The notes under the pieces are model-generated. The model was given only the letters and a program-made list of their open reading frames with translations. It was not told the DNA's origin and made no database searches. This document shows positions 8,557 through 17,069 of a stretch of 35,125 bases of DNA, piece by piece. The DNA lies in the NCBI GenBank assembly GCA_011522845.1, contig WTIF01000292.1:1-35125 (forward strand), written 5' to 3'. The stretch's first letter is position 1. The number at the start of each line of letters is the position of its first letter. The position numbers and the translations under genes were made by a program. Source of the DNA: Deltaproteobacteria bacterium (GTDB lineage: Bacteria > SAR324 > NAC60-12).

Positions 8557-10568
8557 TGTTCTCCTGAATTTGCTTCTTCCGGATGGTCTCGAAATTCTCC
8601 GAATAGATTTCCACCTTCCGGATCAACCTGCATGACCTCAATTCCAAGTTGGGTGCCCTTGGGACGAGAACCCGGTAGCTGACAGACTAGGCCTAGATCT
8701 TCCAACTCGATTTCAATTCGCTGATTCAACTCCCGGCGAACACGTGCCGCAAAGACGTGCCCCAGATGCTGCCCTACGTAGCGCAGTTTCCAGTAACGCT
8801 CAATTTCTCGTTCGGTTCGAGCATAGGATCGTTGACGCAACTCAATTTCAGACGCCCAAGCCATCAGCTGTTGCTCGCTGAAGAGTGCTTGTTGATGCTG
8901 TAGTGCGTGCCGAAGTTGCCATTGACAGAGGAGATCCACAAAGCGTCGAATTGGGGAGGTGACCTGCATGTATACCGAACAACCCAGCCCCGAGTGAGCA
9001 CCTGGATTGACTGCTAGACGGGCCCCTTCGATGTTAACATGATCCATCGTCAGTTTTTCACCTTCTACAGGTTCTTGCGTGATCTCGTAAGGCGCCTGAG
9101 TACGAAAGATACCGGGTAGGCGAGCTCGTTCAAGCTGTTCTCCTGCGAGTTGATTGACAAGAATCGCCAATTCCTGCACGAGACTGTTCGCTGGACTTTC
9201 CCTATCTCGTTCGAGCACACGAATATTTTCTGGGTCTGTAATGTCTAACTCAAACTCCTTGCGCTCTATGTCCAAGGCTCCATTTGCGAGCCGCAGCTTG
9301 CGTTGAGCATCACAACAGTTGAACAGCATTCCCCAGAAAGAATCCTGCTGCACGACAAACGAGTCAACTTCCTCGTAAGTTAGATTCTGTTGTACAACGA
9401 TTTGCTCATGCTCGATGCCATGAAGCAGGCAAGTGCCATCCAGAAACAATTGCAAATGGAAGCTCATCACCGTTTTGGGAGTGCCAGCTCGAAGAGAAAA
9501 ATAATCATTGGCCAGGACCTCCGGAAACATCGGGTAAGTGTCCTCAACGGTGTAGACCGAGGAGATTCTTTGTTCTGCCAGTGAAAACAGGGAGTCTTCC
9601 GGATCAATATGCTGGGTGAGATCAGCTATGTGAACACTGAGTTCGATACTGCGTTCTGTCCAGCTTTTTACTGAGATCGCATCATCATAGTCCTTGGTTT
9701 TGGCAGCATCGACAGTAAAGACAGGGCGTTCTTCCGGTAGGCTTGAGAAATTGACCTGGGCTTTTTGTTGCAGTATGTCAGCTGCCTGGAGTGCTTCCTC
9801 TGGAAAATCCAAAGCGACCTGAGCCTTGCGTAGTTGCAGTTCCCCCCAACGAACCGGTTGTCCTGCTTTCTGGAGCAAGCGACGAAGTTGTTGTTCATCG
9901 GCTTGCTCGTGGCTGGCACCCAAACCGATCCAGGGAGCCAACTCCTTCCAATATCCTGAATCCCTGCCGAAAAACAGTAGGGATCTCAACTGTTCCAGCC
10001 AATCTTGCTGGGCTTGAGTTTGTTCTTCAGGACTTGGCCATTTACCCAATTCCAATTCTTCAATCCACTTACGAACATTTGCTTCTCGTTGCTGGCGGGC
10101 CAGCTCACGCTCTCGTCTTTGATGAAGTTGTTGGTGCTCTTCCTCCGTCAAGGGTGTGTAGGTGTTCTGGCGGTTGCGGCGAAACCAGTCTTCCGTATTC
10201 TGCAACGCCAGCAACAGAGCCACCTGGTTAGCCAGCACTTCTGGTTCTTCCAGAAAATCTTGAGCGATCTCATCTAGAGTCAGCTCGGCGCCTGGTTCGA
10301 CCAAGTCATGAATGGTAGGCAGATCAATTTGTGCAGCCAGACCTTCTGCTTCTTCCAAGATACGGGTGAGTTGCTGAAGGGCTCCGCCCTCGGCTATCTG
10401 CTGACTGGGTTGGGACCAAAGAATTCGGTTTGTTGGCAGAAATTGTTCACGGCCCAAAACAGGCTGCACAACCAGTTTGTTCTTCTGAAGTGCTCGGACC
10501 CAACCAAATTCTAGTCGGCTATCTCGGTGATAGGCGCAATAATGATGAATGAGACGATCAGGTTCCAT
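8553..10568 (-). CDS. RNB-domain 3'-5' exoribonuclease (RNase II/R family)
   Basis: 671 aa; catalytic VDAAKTKDYDDAISV, TYPMFPEVLANDYFSL, NPGAHSGLGCSVYMQVTSPIRRFVDLLCQWQL; ATGA-type overlap with panB. Confidence 0.9.
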   Translation of the reverse strand: MEPDRLIHHYCAYHRDSRLEFGWVRALQKNKLVVQPVLGREQFLPTNRILWSQPSQQIAEGGALQQLTRILEEAEGLAAQIDLPTIHDLVEPGAELTLDEIAQDFLEEPEVLANQVALLLALQNTEDWFRRNRQNTYTPLTEEEHQQLHQRRERELARQQREANVRKWIEELELGKWPSPEEQTQAQQDWLEQLRSLLFFGRDSGYWKELAPWIGLGASHEQADEQQLRRLLQKAGQPVRWGELQLRKAQVALDFPEEALQAADILQQKAQVNFSSLPEERPVFTVDAAKTKDYDDAISVKSWTERSIELSVHIADLTQHIDPEDSLFSLAEQRISSVYTVEDTYPMFPEVLANDYFSLRAGTPKTVMSFHLQLFLDGTCLLHGIEHEQIVVQQNLTYEEVDSFVVQQDSFWGMLFNCCDAQRKLRLANGALDIERKEFELDITDPENIRVLERDRESPANSLVQELAILVNQLAGEQLERARLPGIFRTQAPYEITQEPVEGEKLTMDHVNIEGARLAVNPGAHSGLGCSVYMQVTSPIRRFVDLLCQWQLRHALQHQQALFSEQQLMAWASEIELRQRSYARTEREIERYWKLRYVGQHLGHVFAARVRRELNQRIEIELEDLGLVCQLPGSRPKGTQLGIEVMQVDPEGGNLFGEFRDHPEEANSGEQ

Positions 10569-10585
10569 GAGGAGGATTTTTGGGA

Positions 10586-11164
10586 TCAGGCGATATTGGG
10601 CCCATTGTCGGGCGAATGGGGAGCGTTTTGCTCAAGAAGGCGCATGGCGCGGGTGTGCTCGGATGCAGGAACCAAAACTTTGACAGTCTGACTTCCTAGG
10701 GGATGCACTAGAATGCTGGCATTGTGTCTGTTAAGTAAGTTTACTGGGATGCCATGCTCTTCCAAAAGAGCTTTCACTAGGTCTGCTTGGGGTAAAAAAT
10801 TAGTTTCCAGAACCAATTGAAGGCCAGGGGTATTGTTTGTGGGCTCTTCCGCTTGTTGTTTGCGCTGTCGGTATGAATTAAGATCAACCACCTTAGCGTC
10901 AAGATGGTTGGGTGAATTAAAGAAATTGTGCTCCCAGGGTTTCCAAAGAGTTAATGCACCGGCAAGCGCCCCAACCACAACCAGTAAACTGAGGAAATCA
11001 CGAAAAGGCATGATGATCAGAAGCAGCAGAAAAGCTCCCCCAATGCTGCCCCAGAGCTTGGCGGGGCTGTCAGGCCAATAGCGACTTGCTCTCAATAACT
11101 GAAGTTTTTTGGCAGTTGCATCGAAAAGCTTGCCTCCAAATTGGGAGAAGTTAGTTGAATGCAT
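10586..11164 (-). CDS. Membrane-anchored DUF2007-domain (putative signal-transducing) protein
   Basis: 192 aa; hydrophobic LWGSIGGAFLLLLIIMPFRDFLSLLVVVGALAGAL; C-terminal LVLETNFLPQADLVKALLEEHGIPVNLLNRHNASILVHPLGSQTVKVLVPASEHTRAMRLLEQ resembles DUF2007. Confidence 0.65.
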   Translation of the reverse strand: MHSTNFSQFGGKLFDATAKKLQLLRASRYWPDSPAKLWGSIGGAFLLLLIIMPFRDFLSLLVVVGALAGALTLWKPWEHNFFNSPNHLDAKVVDLNSYRQRKQQAEEPTNNTPGLQLVLETNFLPQADLVKALLEEHGIPVNLLNRHNASILVHPLGSQTVKVLVPASEHTRAMRLLEQNAPHSPDNGPNIA

Positions 11165-11247
11165 GATTTGCGTTCATGGAATTAGAAAGTTCATACAATG
11201 CCCTGCTACTCTGCCAAGCACGAGAGCTTTTCTGAGGAGACCACCAC

Positions 11248-11328
11248 ATGATTCCCTACGTCAAAATTGGTTTTGAACGACGAGAAAGGCTTCGCGAGCA
11301 GGCACATCAATCATCGAATTTTCGCTAA
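11248..11328 (+). CDS. Possible 26-aa small ORF (MIPYVKIGFERRERLREQAHQSSNFR)
   Basis: ATG preceded by a GAGGAG Shine-Dalgarno-like sequence (tctGAGGAGaccaccacATG) in an otherwise empty intergenic region. Confidence 0.2.
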   Translation: MIPYVKIGFERRERLREQAHQSSNFR

Positions 11329-11418
11329 TTTTTAGAATTTCTGGGAAGTTTCATTGTTACTCTCCAATTATTTCTGCCAAAATCTGTATTTTCTGTTCAA
11401 CCCGACTTTGGAGCCTTC

Positions 11419-12663
11419 ATGAAATTCCATCTCCTGTTGATGTTGCCCTTCGTCTTGATTCCAAGTGTTGTAGTCTCCGAATCAGCCCCAAGTGAAGCAC
11501 AACTGGCGCTACTGGGAGAAGAGTACAATACAATGCGGCAGATGCGCTATCGTCTCAAGGAGTTGCTGGAACAACAGGAATTTGCAGACAAACTAAATCA
11601 AGCAGATGATATTTTTGCAGATTTTCAACAACTTGAACAGTGGCTCGCTCAGTTGGACGAAAATCCAGAATCCTTGTCAGAAGTGATGGAAATGCTGGAA
11701 GAATTTGAACAACGCCTAGCCGAACTCTTAGAGCAGCAGCAGGCTATGGCAGAATTCCTTCCCACTCCTCCAGAGCAGTCCAATCAGCCAACTGAGGAAA
11801 TGGAACTCTCTTCGTTGATGGAACAAGTGCGCCAACTCCTTCAAGAGAACAAGCGAGCAGAAGCGCAAGAACTACTCAACCAGATGCTCTCAGCATTTCA
11901 GCAGCAACAGGAACAGCTTCAGCAGAGTACCTCTCAGTACTATGATGAGAAATATTCTGAAATGATGGAACAGTTCAATCAACTACAACAACAACTAGCT
12001 GAAGCCCTGCGTCAGGAGTCCAAGTTGAGGGAGCAATTGGAGGAGATGATGCGCCAGCAACAAAGCTCCCAGATGAGTCAAGGTCCTACTCCGCAGGACT
12101 TACAGCAGCAACAGCAACAGATTTCTGAGATGATTGAGCAAATGCAGAAAATGCTGGAGAAAATGGCGAATGGTCAACTCTCAATGGACGAATTGGCCCA
12201 GATGCTTGCAAATGCACAACAATCTTCCGAAGAAGCCTCTCAAATGTTAGGAGGTAATCAGCCCGGGGACCAGCCTGGTCAGCAGGAAGGACAAGGGCCA
12301 GGACAACAACCCGGTCAGCAACCTGGAAAAGGACAGGGGCCTGGTTTCGGTTCTGGAAGCGGACCAGGAGTAGCAATGCCTTCTGTGCAACAGACCGAAC
12401 AATATTTACAACAGATGCAGGGGCGTATGCAGCAGATGCAAGGACAGATGCAACAACTTGCGCGTTCTGGACAACGAATGGCGAACCGCTCTCAAGGTCA
12501 GCAGGAAGGACAGTATTGGAGTGAAAAAGGTATCAAACCACTCAAATTCGACTATGAATTTCAAGCTTCCCCAGAGTACCGCCAGGCTATTCAATCAGCA
12601 AACCAACAGGAAACATCGCCCACCCCACGTCAGCAGGAATATCTCCGTGAATTGATCCGCTAG
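11419..12663 (+). CDS. Exported Gln/Glu/Met-rich coiled-coil protein with Pro-Gly-Gln low-complexity segment
   Basis: Signal-peptide-like N-terminus MKFHLLLMLPFVLIPSVVVSES; about 88 of 414 residues are Gln by manual count; GDQPGQQEGQGPGQQPGQQPGKGQGPG and MQQMQGRMQQMQGQMQQ; GGAG RBS. Confidence 0.75.
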   Translation: MKFHLLLMLPFVLIPSVVVSESAPSEAQLALLGEEYNTMRQMRYRLKELLEQQEFADKLNQADDIFADFQQLEQWLAQLDENPESLSEVMEMLEEFEQRLAELLEQQQAMAEFLPTPPEQSNQPTEEMELSSLMEQVRQLLQENKRAEAQELLNQMLSAFQQQQEQLQQSTSQYYDEKYSEMMEQFNQLQQQLAEALRQESKLREQLEEMMRQQQSSQMSQGPTPQDLQQQQQQISEMIEQMQKMLEKMANGQLSMDELAQMLANAQQSSEEASQMLGGNQPGDQPGQQEGQGPGQQPGQQPGKGQGPGFGSGSGPGVAMPSVQQTEQYLQQMQGRMQQMQGQMQQLARSGQRMANRSQGQQEGQYWSEKGIKPLKFDYEFQASPEYRQAIQSANQQETSPTPRQQEYLRELIR

Positions 12664-13097
12664 TCCGGCTTCTCCTCCATTTCAATCAGTCGTTCACGCA
12701 CAATTCCATAGAATCTTGTCGGCTCTGTGGAACCATCGTAGCGCCAGCCCATGTGGATTTGACAACCTGAGCAATACTGAACCGTCCAAGCATAGCCAGC
12801 AAACCAGGTGTCCTTCCAGACTGAGGGGGAACCATCTCGTAGGTTCTGACACCAACTAAAGGTAAGAATCTCAAAGAGCAGTCCATCAGGATTCGCAAAG
12901 TAGTGATTGGGGCTGTCTCCCTGAATCACCAGCAGGCAACTCGCATCACTAACTGGAGTATGGCAGTTAGCACAAACATAGCGCGAGGAGCTAGGCTTTT
13001 CTTGTTGCTTGTCTTTTGTTTTTTGAGTTTCTTCTGGTAGTAAGCCGGGTTGTACGAAGAGCATCTGGATTTGATTTACTTTGGGCGACTCTTCCAA
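12660..13097 (-). CDS. Single-domain CULT protein (bacterial cereblon thalidomide-binding-domain homologue)
   Basis: 145 aa; YVCANCHTPVSDAS...NHYFANPDGLLFEILTFSWCQNL...SVWKDTWFAGYAWTVQYCSGCQIHMGWRYDGSTEPTRFYGIVRERL; C42xxC45/C109xxC112 and W98/W104/W118/Y120 match the CULT zinc site and ligand cage. An alternative start at Met12 is possible. Confidence 0.9.
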   Translation of the reverse strand: MEESPKVNQIQMLFVQPGLLPEETQKTKDKQQEKPSSSRYVCANCHTPVSDASCLLVIQGDSPNHYFANPDGLLFEILTFSWCQNLRDGSPSVWKDTWFAGYAWTVQYCSGCQIHMGWRYDGSTEPTRFYGIVRERLIEMEEKPD

Positions 13098-15724
13098 AGT
13101 TGCTGTAGCAAGGTCATTCTGCTTTCATCCGTCTTGCTTTCGCCGATCCCTACTAGTGGCTTGACGGAATTTGAAATCTGCTTTGCAACAGGTGAAGTTT
13201 CTGTCGACTCTGCAACGTGGAAGTGCACATCTCGTTGAGGAAACGGAATGACAATACCTAATTCTCTGAACCGCTCATCGATCTGGAGCCGAATTTCCGT
13301 TTCAGAAATCATCCCGAAATCTAAAGTCGTATGATAGTATAGTCGAAACATTAGAGCGCTGTCTCCAAAATCTACAAAATGTACGACGGGAGCAGGCACA
13401 GCGAGGACTTTTGGATGCTGTTGGGCCATTGCCAGCATCTCTTTACGAATCAATTCTGGATCAGTTCCATAGGCAACCCCGATATTGATGGTACGACGGA
13501 CTCGTGGATCCTTGTAGGACCAGTTTGTGACAGTCTGACTGATGAATTCTGAGTTTGGGATGATCAATGAGGCATTATCATAGGTCTGTACTAGGGTTGA
13601 GCGAACATTGATTTTTTTGACAACTCCCCAGATTCCATTGATCTCAACAACGTTTCCTACCTGAATCGGTCGTTCAAACAGCAGAATAAGCCCACTGACA
13701 AAATTATTGAAAATATTCTGTAATCCAAAACCCAAGCCGATACCCACTGCCCCAAACGCAACCGCCAGGGAGGCGCTGTTTACACCCAAGGCCCCCAAGC
13801 CAAATAGTAGCCCAATTCCCCAGACAGCATAGGCTCCAATAGTAGCTACAGACTCTTGAGTACCCTCTTCGATGTGGCTGTGTGCCATCAGTCGTTGCTT
13901 GAAGAGGTAGCGCCAGAGGAGCACAAACACTCGGGTGATCAGCAAAATCAAGAAGGCGTAGACAAAGCCGATCAGGCTCAATTCTAGGCCACCTACCGTC
14001 AATGGTTGACGGATCGCCTCCCAAGTGTGCAGGAGCACTTCCTTCTCTGCGCCCCAAGCCAGCAGAAGACCTAACCCAATCAAGCCTGCTCCAATCAACC
14101 AAGCAATTCTTCCAATCAGCCAATTGGTGGACTGCTGTCCCAGGGTTTGGACATCAACCTCCAGTATGTCGGTTTGAAGGGGTTGTGCATCCGAACGGGC
14201 ATCCCATTCCTGAAGACACTTCCAACAAAGGAAGCCCCAGAATAGGACAATCCCTGTCTTGCTCAAAGAAACTGACCAGTAGAGACTGAGGTAAGAATAA
14301 CCCGCTAGTTCTAAAAGTAATCCCCCTCCAATAATTAGTGTTGGGAGTGAACCCAGGATAAGGCCCAAGGTAGTCTGCCTGAGAGCTGGCCAGTGATCTT
14401 GAAGCTGTACCCAACGACGCAGTTGACGTCCCAGATCAACGCTCAAAATCAGCACTCCGATACCGAGTACGAGTCTGCCAATGAGCAGCAGTATACTGTT
14501 GCTACCCAGCAGCTGTTGCAATAACAAATAGCTCAGACCTAGACTGCGCACCCAGCGGAGTAGGCGATGTGCCACCAAACGAACGGGTACAAAATTATTG
14601 TCATCGAATCGCTCCAGTGCTCGAATACACCAGAATACGAAAATCCATAGCAGCAGCATGTTGCGAAAGAGCACCAGCAATGGATTCAGGTTTGCCAGGA
14701 TCATGCTCTGTTCACAAGCCCACAATAGGCTGATTGCGCCGATTGGCATCAGCGACTGTAACAGTAAGTGTAAGGTCCAGTTTTGCCAGATCGGCAGATT
14801 AGTTTCTTTGAGCCAGTTTAGGAGGTTGTGTTTGGCTTTTCGCAAAAGGATCAGGCCAATCACGAACAGGAATGGGAAGGTAATCAGCAAGAATCGATAG
14901 CTTTCCCACAATCCCAGGATGCCGGATTGAATTTCTGCAGGTTGACTCCAGCGACCCACAAGTCGCAGGAAGCGCTCTAGCTCAGCAGCGATCTCAGTCG
15001 GCCCAAGTTTGGCTAGTGAGATCTCCTGCTTTTCAAAGAGCATTTCTTGACGGCGTTCCTCCAGGCGCCTCTGAAGTTGTTCCAGTAATTCTTTGTTCTC
15101 ATCCCGAGAAGCTTGTAGACGAGTAAGCTCCTCTTTTTTGATCGTAAGTAGTTGATCGAGATTTTTTTGGTTGTTTTGTTGTGTCAGGCTGATCTTGTCG
15201 ACGAGTGTCAGTAGCGAGCTGGGAATACTGGCCTGAGGCAAGTTTTTCAACTCATTAACCTGTTGTTGATAGACTTCTTGGCGGACTTGTGCACGAAGTT
15301 GTCGTTCTTCCAGAGGTTGTATGGACTTGGCCCCTTGAGTGGCGGCTGTTCCAAGCTCTTGAAGAGCCTGCTGTTGTCGAGCGATTCCTTGGCTTAACTC
15401 ATCAATTGTCGTACTGCTAACTAACAAAAGGTTACGCAGGGTCGAGGCCTGCAATCGATAAAGACTAAATTGCTGTCCCAGTCTTTGAGTTTCCAGCTGC
15501 GCTTGACTGAGTTCACTATTCAGCTGACTGGCAATGCCATCCTCCGTCATTTGAGTCTGCTGGAAAGATTCCTGAAGCCTTGATTGCTGCTGGAGATTAT
15601 CTTCCGTTTTGGAGATTTGTTGTGCCCTAATGAGTGCTGGTGCTATTGATAAGAAACCGATCAATAACCAAAGACATACCAATGCAGTGGGAAAGGCCAA
15701 CTGGCCTGTCGTTCGAGTCGTCAT
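13076..15724 (-). CDS. MscK/KefA-like large mechanosensitive channel (MscS domain C-terminal)
   Basis: 882 aa; signal-like N-terminus, long coiled-coil region, multiple TM helices, then LAVAFGAVGIGLGFGLQNIFNNFVSGLILLFERPIQVGNVVEINGIWGVVKKINVRSTLVQTYDNASLIIPNSEFISQTVTNWS. Confidence 0.93.
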   Translation of the reverse strand: MTTRTTGQLAFPTALVCLWLLIGFLSIAPALIRAQQISKTEDNLQQQSRLQESFQQTQMTEDGIASQLNSELSQAQLETQRLGQQFSLYRLQASTLRNLLLVSSTTIDELSQGIARQQQALQELGTAATQGAKSIQPLEERQLRAQVRQEVYQQQVNELKNLPQASIPSSLLTLVDKISLTQQNNQKNLDQLLTIKKEELTRLQASRDENKELLEQLQRRLEERRQEMLFEKQEISLAKLGPTEIAAELERFLRLVGRWSQPAEIQSGILGLWESYRFLLITFPFLFVIGLILLRKAKHNLLNWLKETNLPIWQNWTLHLLLQSLMPIGAISLLWACEQSMILANLNPLLVLFRNMLLLWIFVFWCIRALERFDDNNFVPVRLVAHRLLRWVRSLGLSYLLLQQLLGSNSILLLIGRLVLGIGVLILSVDLGRQLRRWVQLQDHWPALRQTTLGLILGSLPTLIIGGGLLLELAGYSYLSLYWSVSLSKTGIVLFWGFLCWKCLQEWDARSDAQPLQTDILEVDVQTLGQQSTNWLIGRIAWLIGAGLIGLGLLLAWGAEKEVLLHTWEAIRQPLTVGGLELSLIGFVYAFLILLITRVFVLLWRYLFKQRLMAHSHIEEGTQESVATIGAYAVWGIGLLFGLGALGVNSASLAVAFGAVGIGLGFGLQNIFNNFVSGLILLFERPIQVGNVVEINGIWGVVKKINVRSTLVQTYDNASLIIPNSEFISQTVTNWSYKDPRVRRTINIGVAYGTDPELIRKEMLAMAQQHPKVLAVPAPVVHFVDFGDSALMFRLYYHTTLDFGMISETEIRLQIDERFRELGIVIPFPQRDVHFHVAESTETSPVAKQISNSVKPLVGIGESKTDESRMTLLQQLWKSRPK

Positions 15725-15937
15725 TTATGATTTTGAGGATTTGAATTCAGTCTTGGTGAGCCAGACCTGAGAGTAATAGGTCAGGAAAACCTTCTGAGAT
15801 TGGGGCAGAAGCAAGAAAATTACAACCAATTTTGCATTCTACAAAAACTTCCTGGGCTGGAGGATGGACTTTTGCAGCAACTGTGGGTATGAAACTGAGT
15901 GTTTTACCTTTTATTTATCTTTGATTCTGGAGAATTC

Positions 15938-16189
15938 ATGCTGAACCCGACCCAAAAAGACATTCAGGAGTTGCAGAAAGAATTTGAAGACGATGCTCGG
16001 GAACGAGCAAAGGAAATTGCTCTGAGTGAGAAGTTAGACAATGAACTGCTGAAAAAGAGAGAGGCTGGTGAGATTGGTGTGAGTCATGGCACCGACAATT
16101 ATGTCAGCTTTTTGATGATTGGCCTTGCTCTATTTGTTTCGTTAATCCTGTTACTAACGACCTTTGGCACTCCTCACATCTGGTTCTAA
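15938..16189 (+). CDS. Small protein: charged helical N-terminus plus one C-terminal TM helix (start at second Met of the ORF)
   Basis: MLNPTQKDIQELQKEFEDDARERAKEIALSEKLDNELLKKREAG...YVSFLMIGLALFVSLILLLTTFGTPHIWF; GGAG-type RBS (tctGGAGaattcATG). Confidence 0.65.
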   Translation: MLNPTQKDIQELQKEFEDDARERAKEIALSEKLDNELLKKREAGEIGVSHGTDNYVSFLMIGLALFVSLILLLTTFGTPHIWF

Positions 16190-16208
16190 CAGATTGAACC
16201 GGATAGAG

Positions 16209-16334
16209 ATGCTTGGTCGGCAGACGCTGCTTGTGTCTCTCATCGTCCTGTTATTGTCATCTTGCCATAGTGGGCGATTCTACGACTGGTGTGTTAAGCG
16301 CGATTTTCCGAGGGTTTGTGAAAAGTATTTCTGA
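16209..16334 (+). CDS. Small lipoprotein (41 aa), below the ORF-track length cutoff
   Basis: Translation MLGRQTLLVSLIVLLLSSCHSGRFYDWCVKRDFPRVCEKYF*; lipobox LSSC after a hydrophobic h-region; lies between two same-strand genes. Confidence 0.55.
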   Translation: MLGRQTLLVSLIVLLLSSCHSGRFYDWCVKRDFPRVCEKYF

Positions 16335-16343
16335 GTGATTTGA

Positions 16344-17036
16344 ATGCGTATTGGGATCCTCTGCGCAATTCCTGAAGAGTTGCGACATTTCTCTCCAAGC
16401 TCACTGCCTGCGGCTCGATTAGGGGGGAGAGATTATTTTCAAGGGAAGAATGGTTCCCACGAACTGACACTTGTTGAATCTGGTATTGGTAAGGTCAACT
16501 CCGCCGTGGCCTCGACTGTCCTGATTCAGCACTTCAGCTGTGAACTACTGATCTTTTCTGGGGTTGCTGGTGGTTTGGATCCAAGCCTACAGATTGGGGA
16601 TCTGGTGATTGCAGAGGAATTATGGCAGCACGACTACGGAACGATCATTGACCAAGAGTTGATTGCGCATCGAGCTGGTACTTTGCCCATGGGAATTCCG
16701 AAGGAGAATCCACCTTTCAGACTGGACGAGGAACTGAAGGCCAAGATCCAGCAAGCTTATCCTGATGCTCGCTTTGGCAGGATCCTCTCAGGAGATACTT
16801 TTCTCAATTGTAAGGAAACCCGCCAGCAACTCTTCGAAAAATTCCAAGCGCAGGCGATAGAAATGGAAGGCGCAGCTATCGCGCAGGTTGCGGAACAATT
16901 CGGTGTTCGATGTATGATCGTCCGAAGTTTGAGCGATCTTTCTGGAGAAGAGAGTATGGAAGACTTCCCCACCTTTCTGAAAGAGGCTGCTGCCAGGAGT
17001 TACCGAGTCGTGAACGCGATCCTCGGAGTTCTGTAA
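16344..17036 (+). CDS. mtnN: 5'-methylthioadenosine/S-adenosylhomocysteine nucleosidase
   Basis: 230 aa; MRIGILCAIPEEL, VESGIGKVNSAVASTVLI, FSGVAGGLDPSLQIGDLVIA, GRILSGDTFL, AIEMEGAAIAQVAEQFGV, VRSLSDLSG. Confidence 0.92.
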   Translation: MRIGILCAIPEELRHFSPSSLPAARLGGRDYFQGKNGSHELTLVESGIGKVNSAVASTVLIQHFSCELLIFSGVAGGLDPSLQIGDLVIAEELWQHDYGTIIDQELIAHRAGTLPMGIPKENPPFRLDEELKAKIQQAYPDARFGRILSGDTFLNCKETRQQLFEKFQAQAIEMEGAAIAQVAEQFGVRCMIVRSLSDLSGEESMEDFPTFLKEAAARSYRVVNAILGVL

Positions 17037-17069
17037 GCTCTCTCAAGTTACACCCCAAGAGATTTACTC

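Noticed and set aside
12080-12480. CAG/CAA-rich tandem repeats resembling a repeat array
   Set aside because: Explained by poly-Gln and PGQQ codons of the Q-rich CDS; no spacers, not CRISPR.
12660-13097. Reading the CULT ORF as a generic methionine sulfoxide reductase B or Yippee protein
   Set aside because: These share the beta-tent fold and CxxC pairs, but the WFxGYAWT...C..C....GW.Y pattern is specific to CULT/cereblon and the MsrB catalytic Cys motif is absent.
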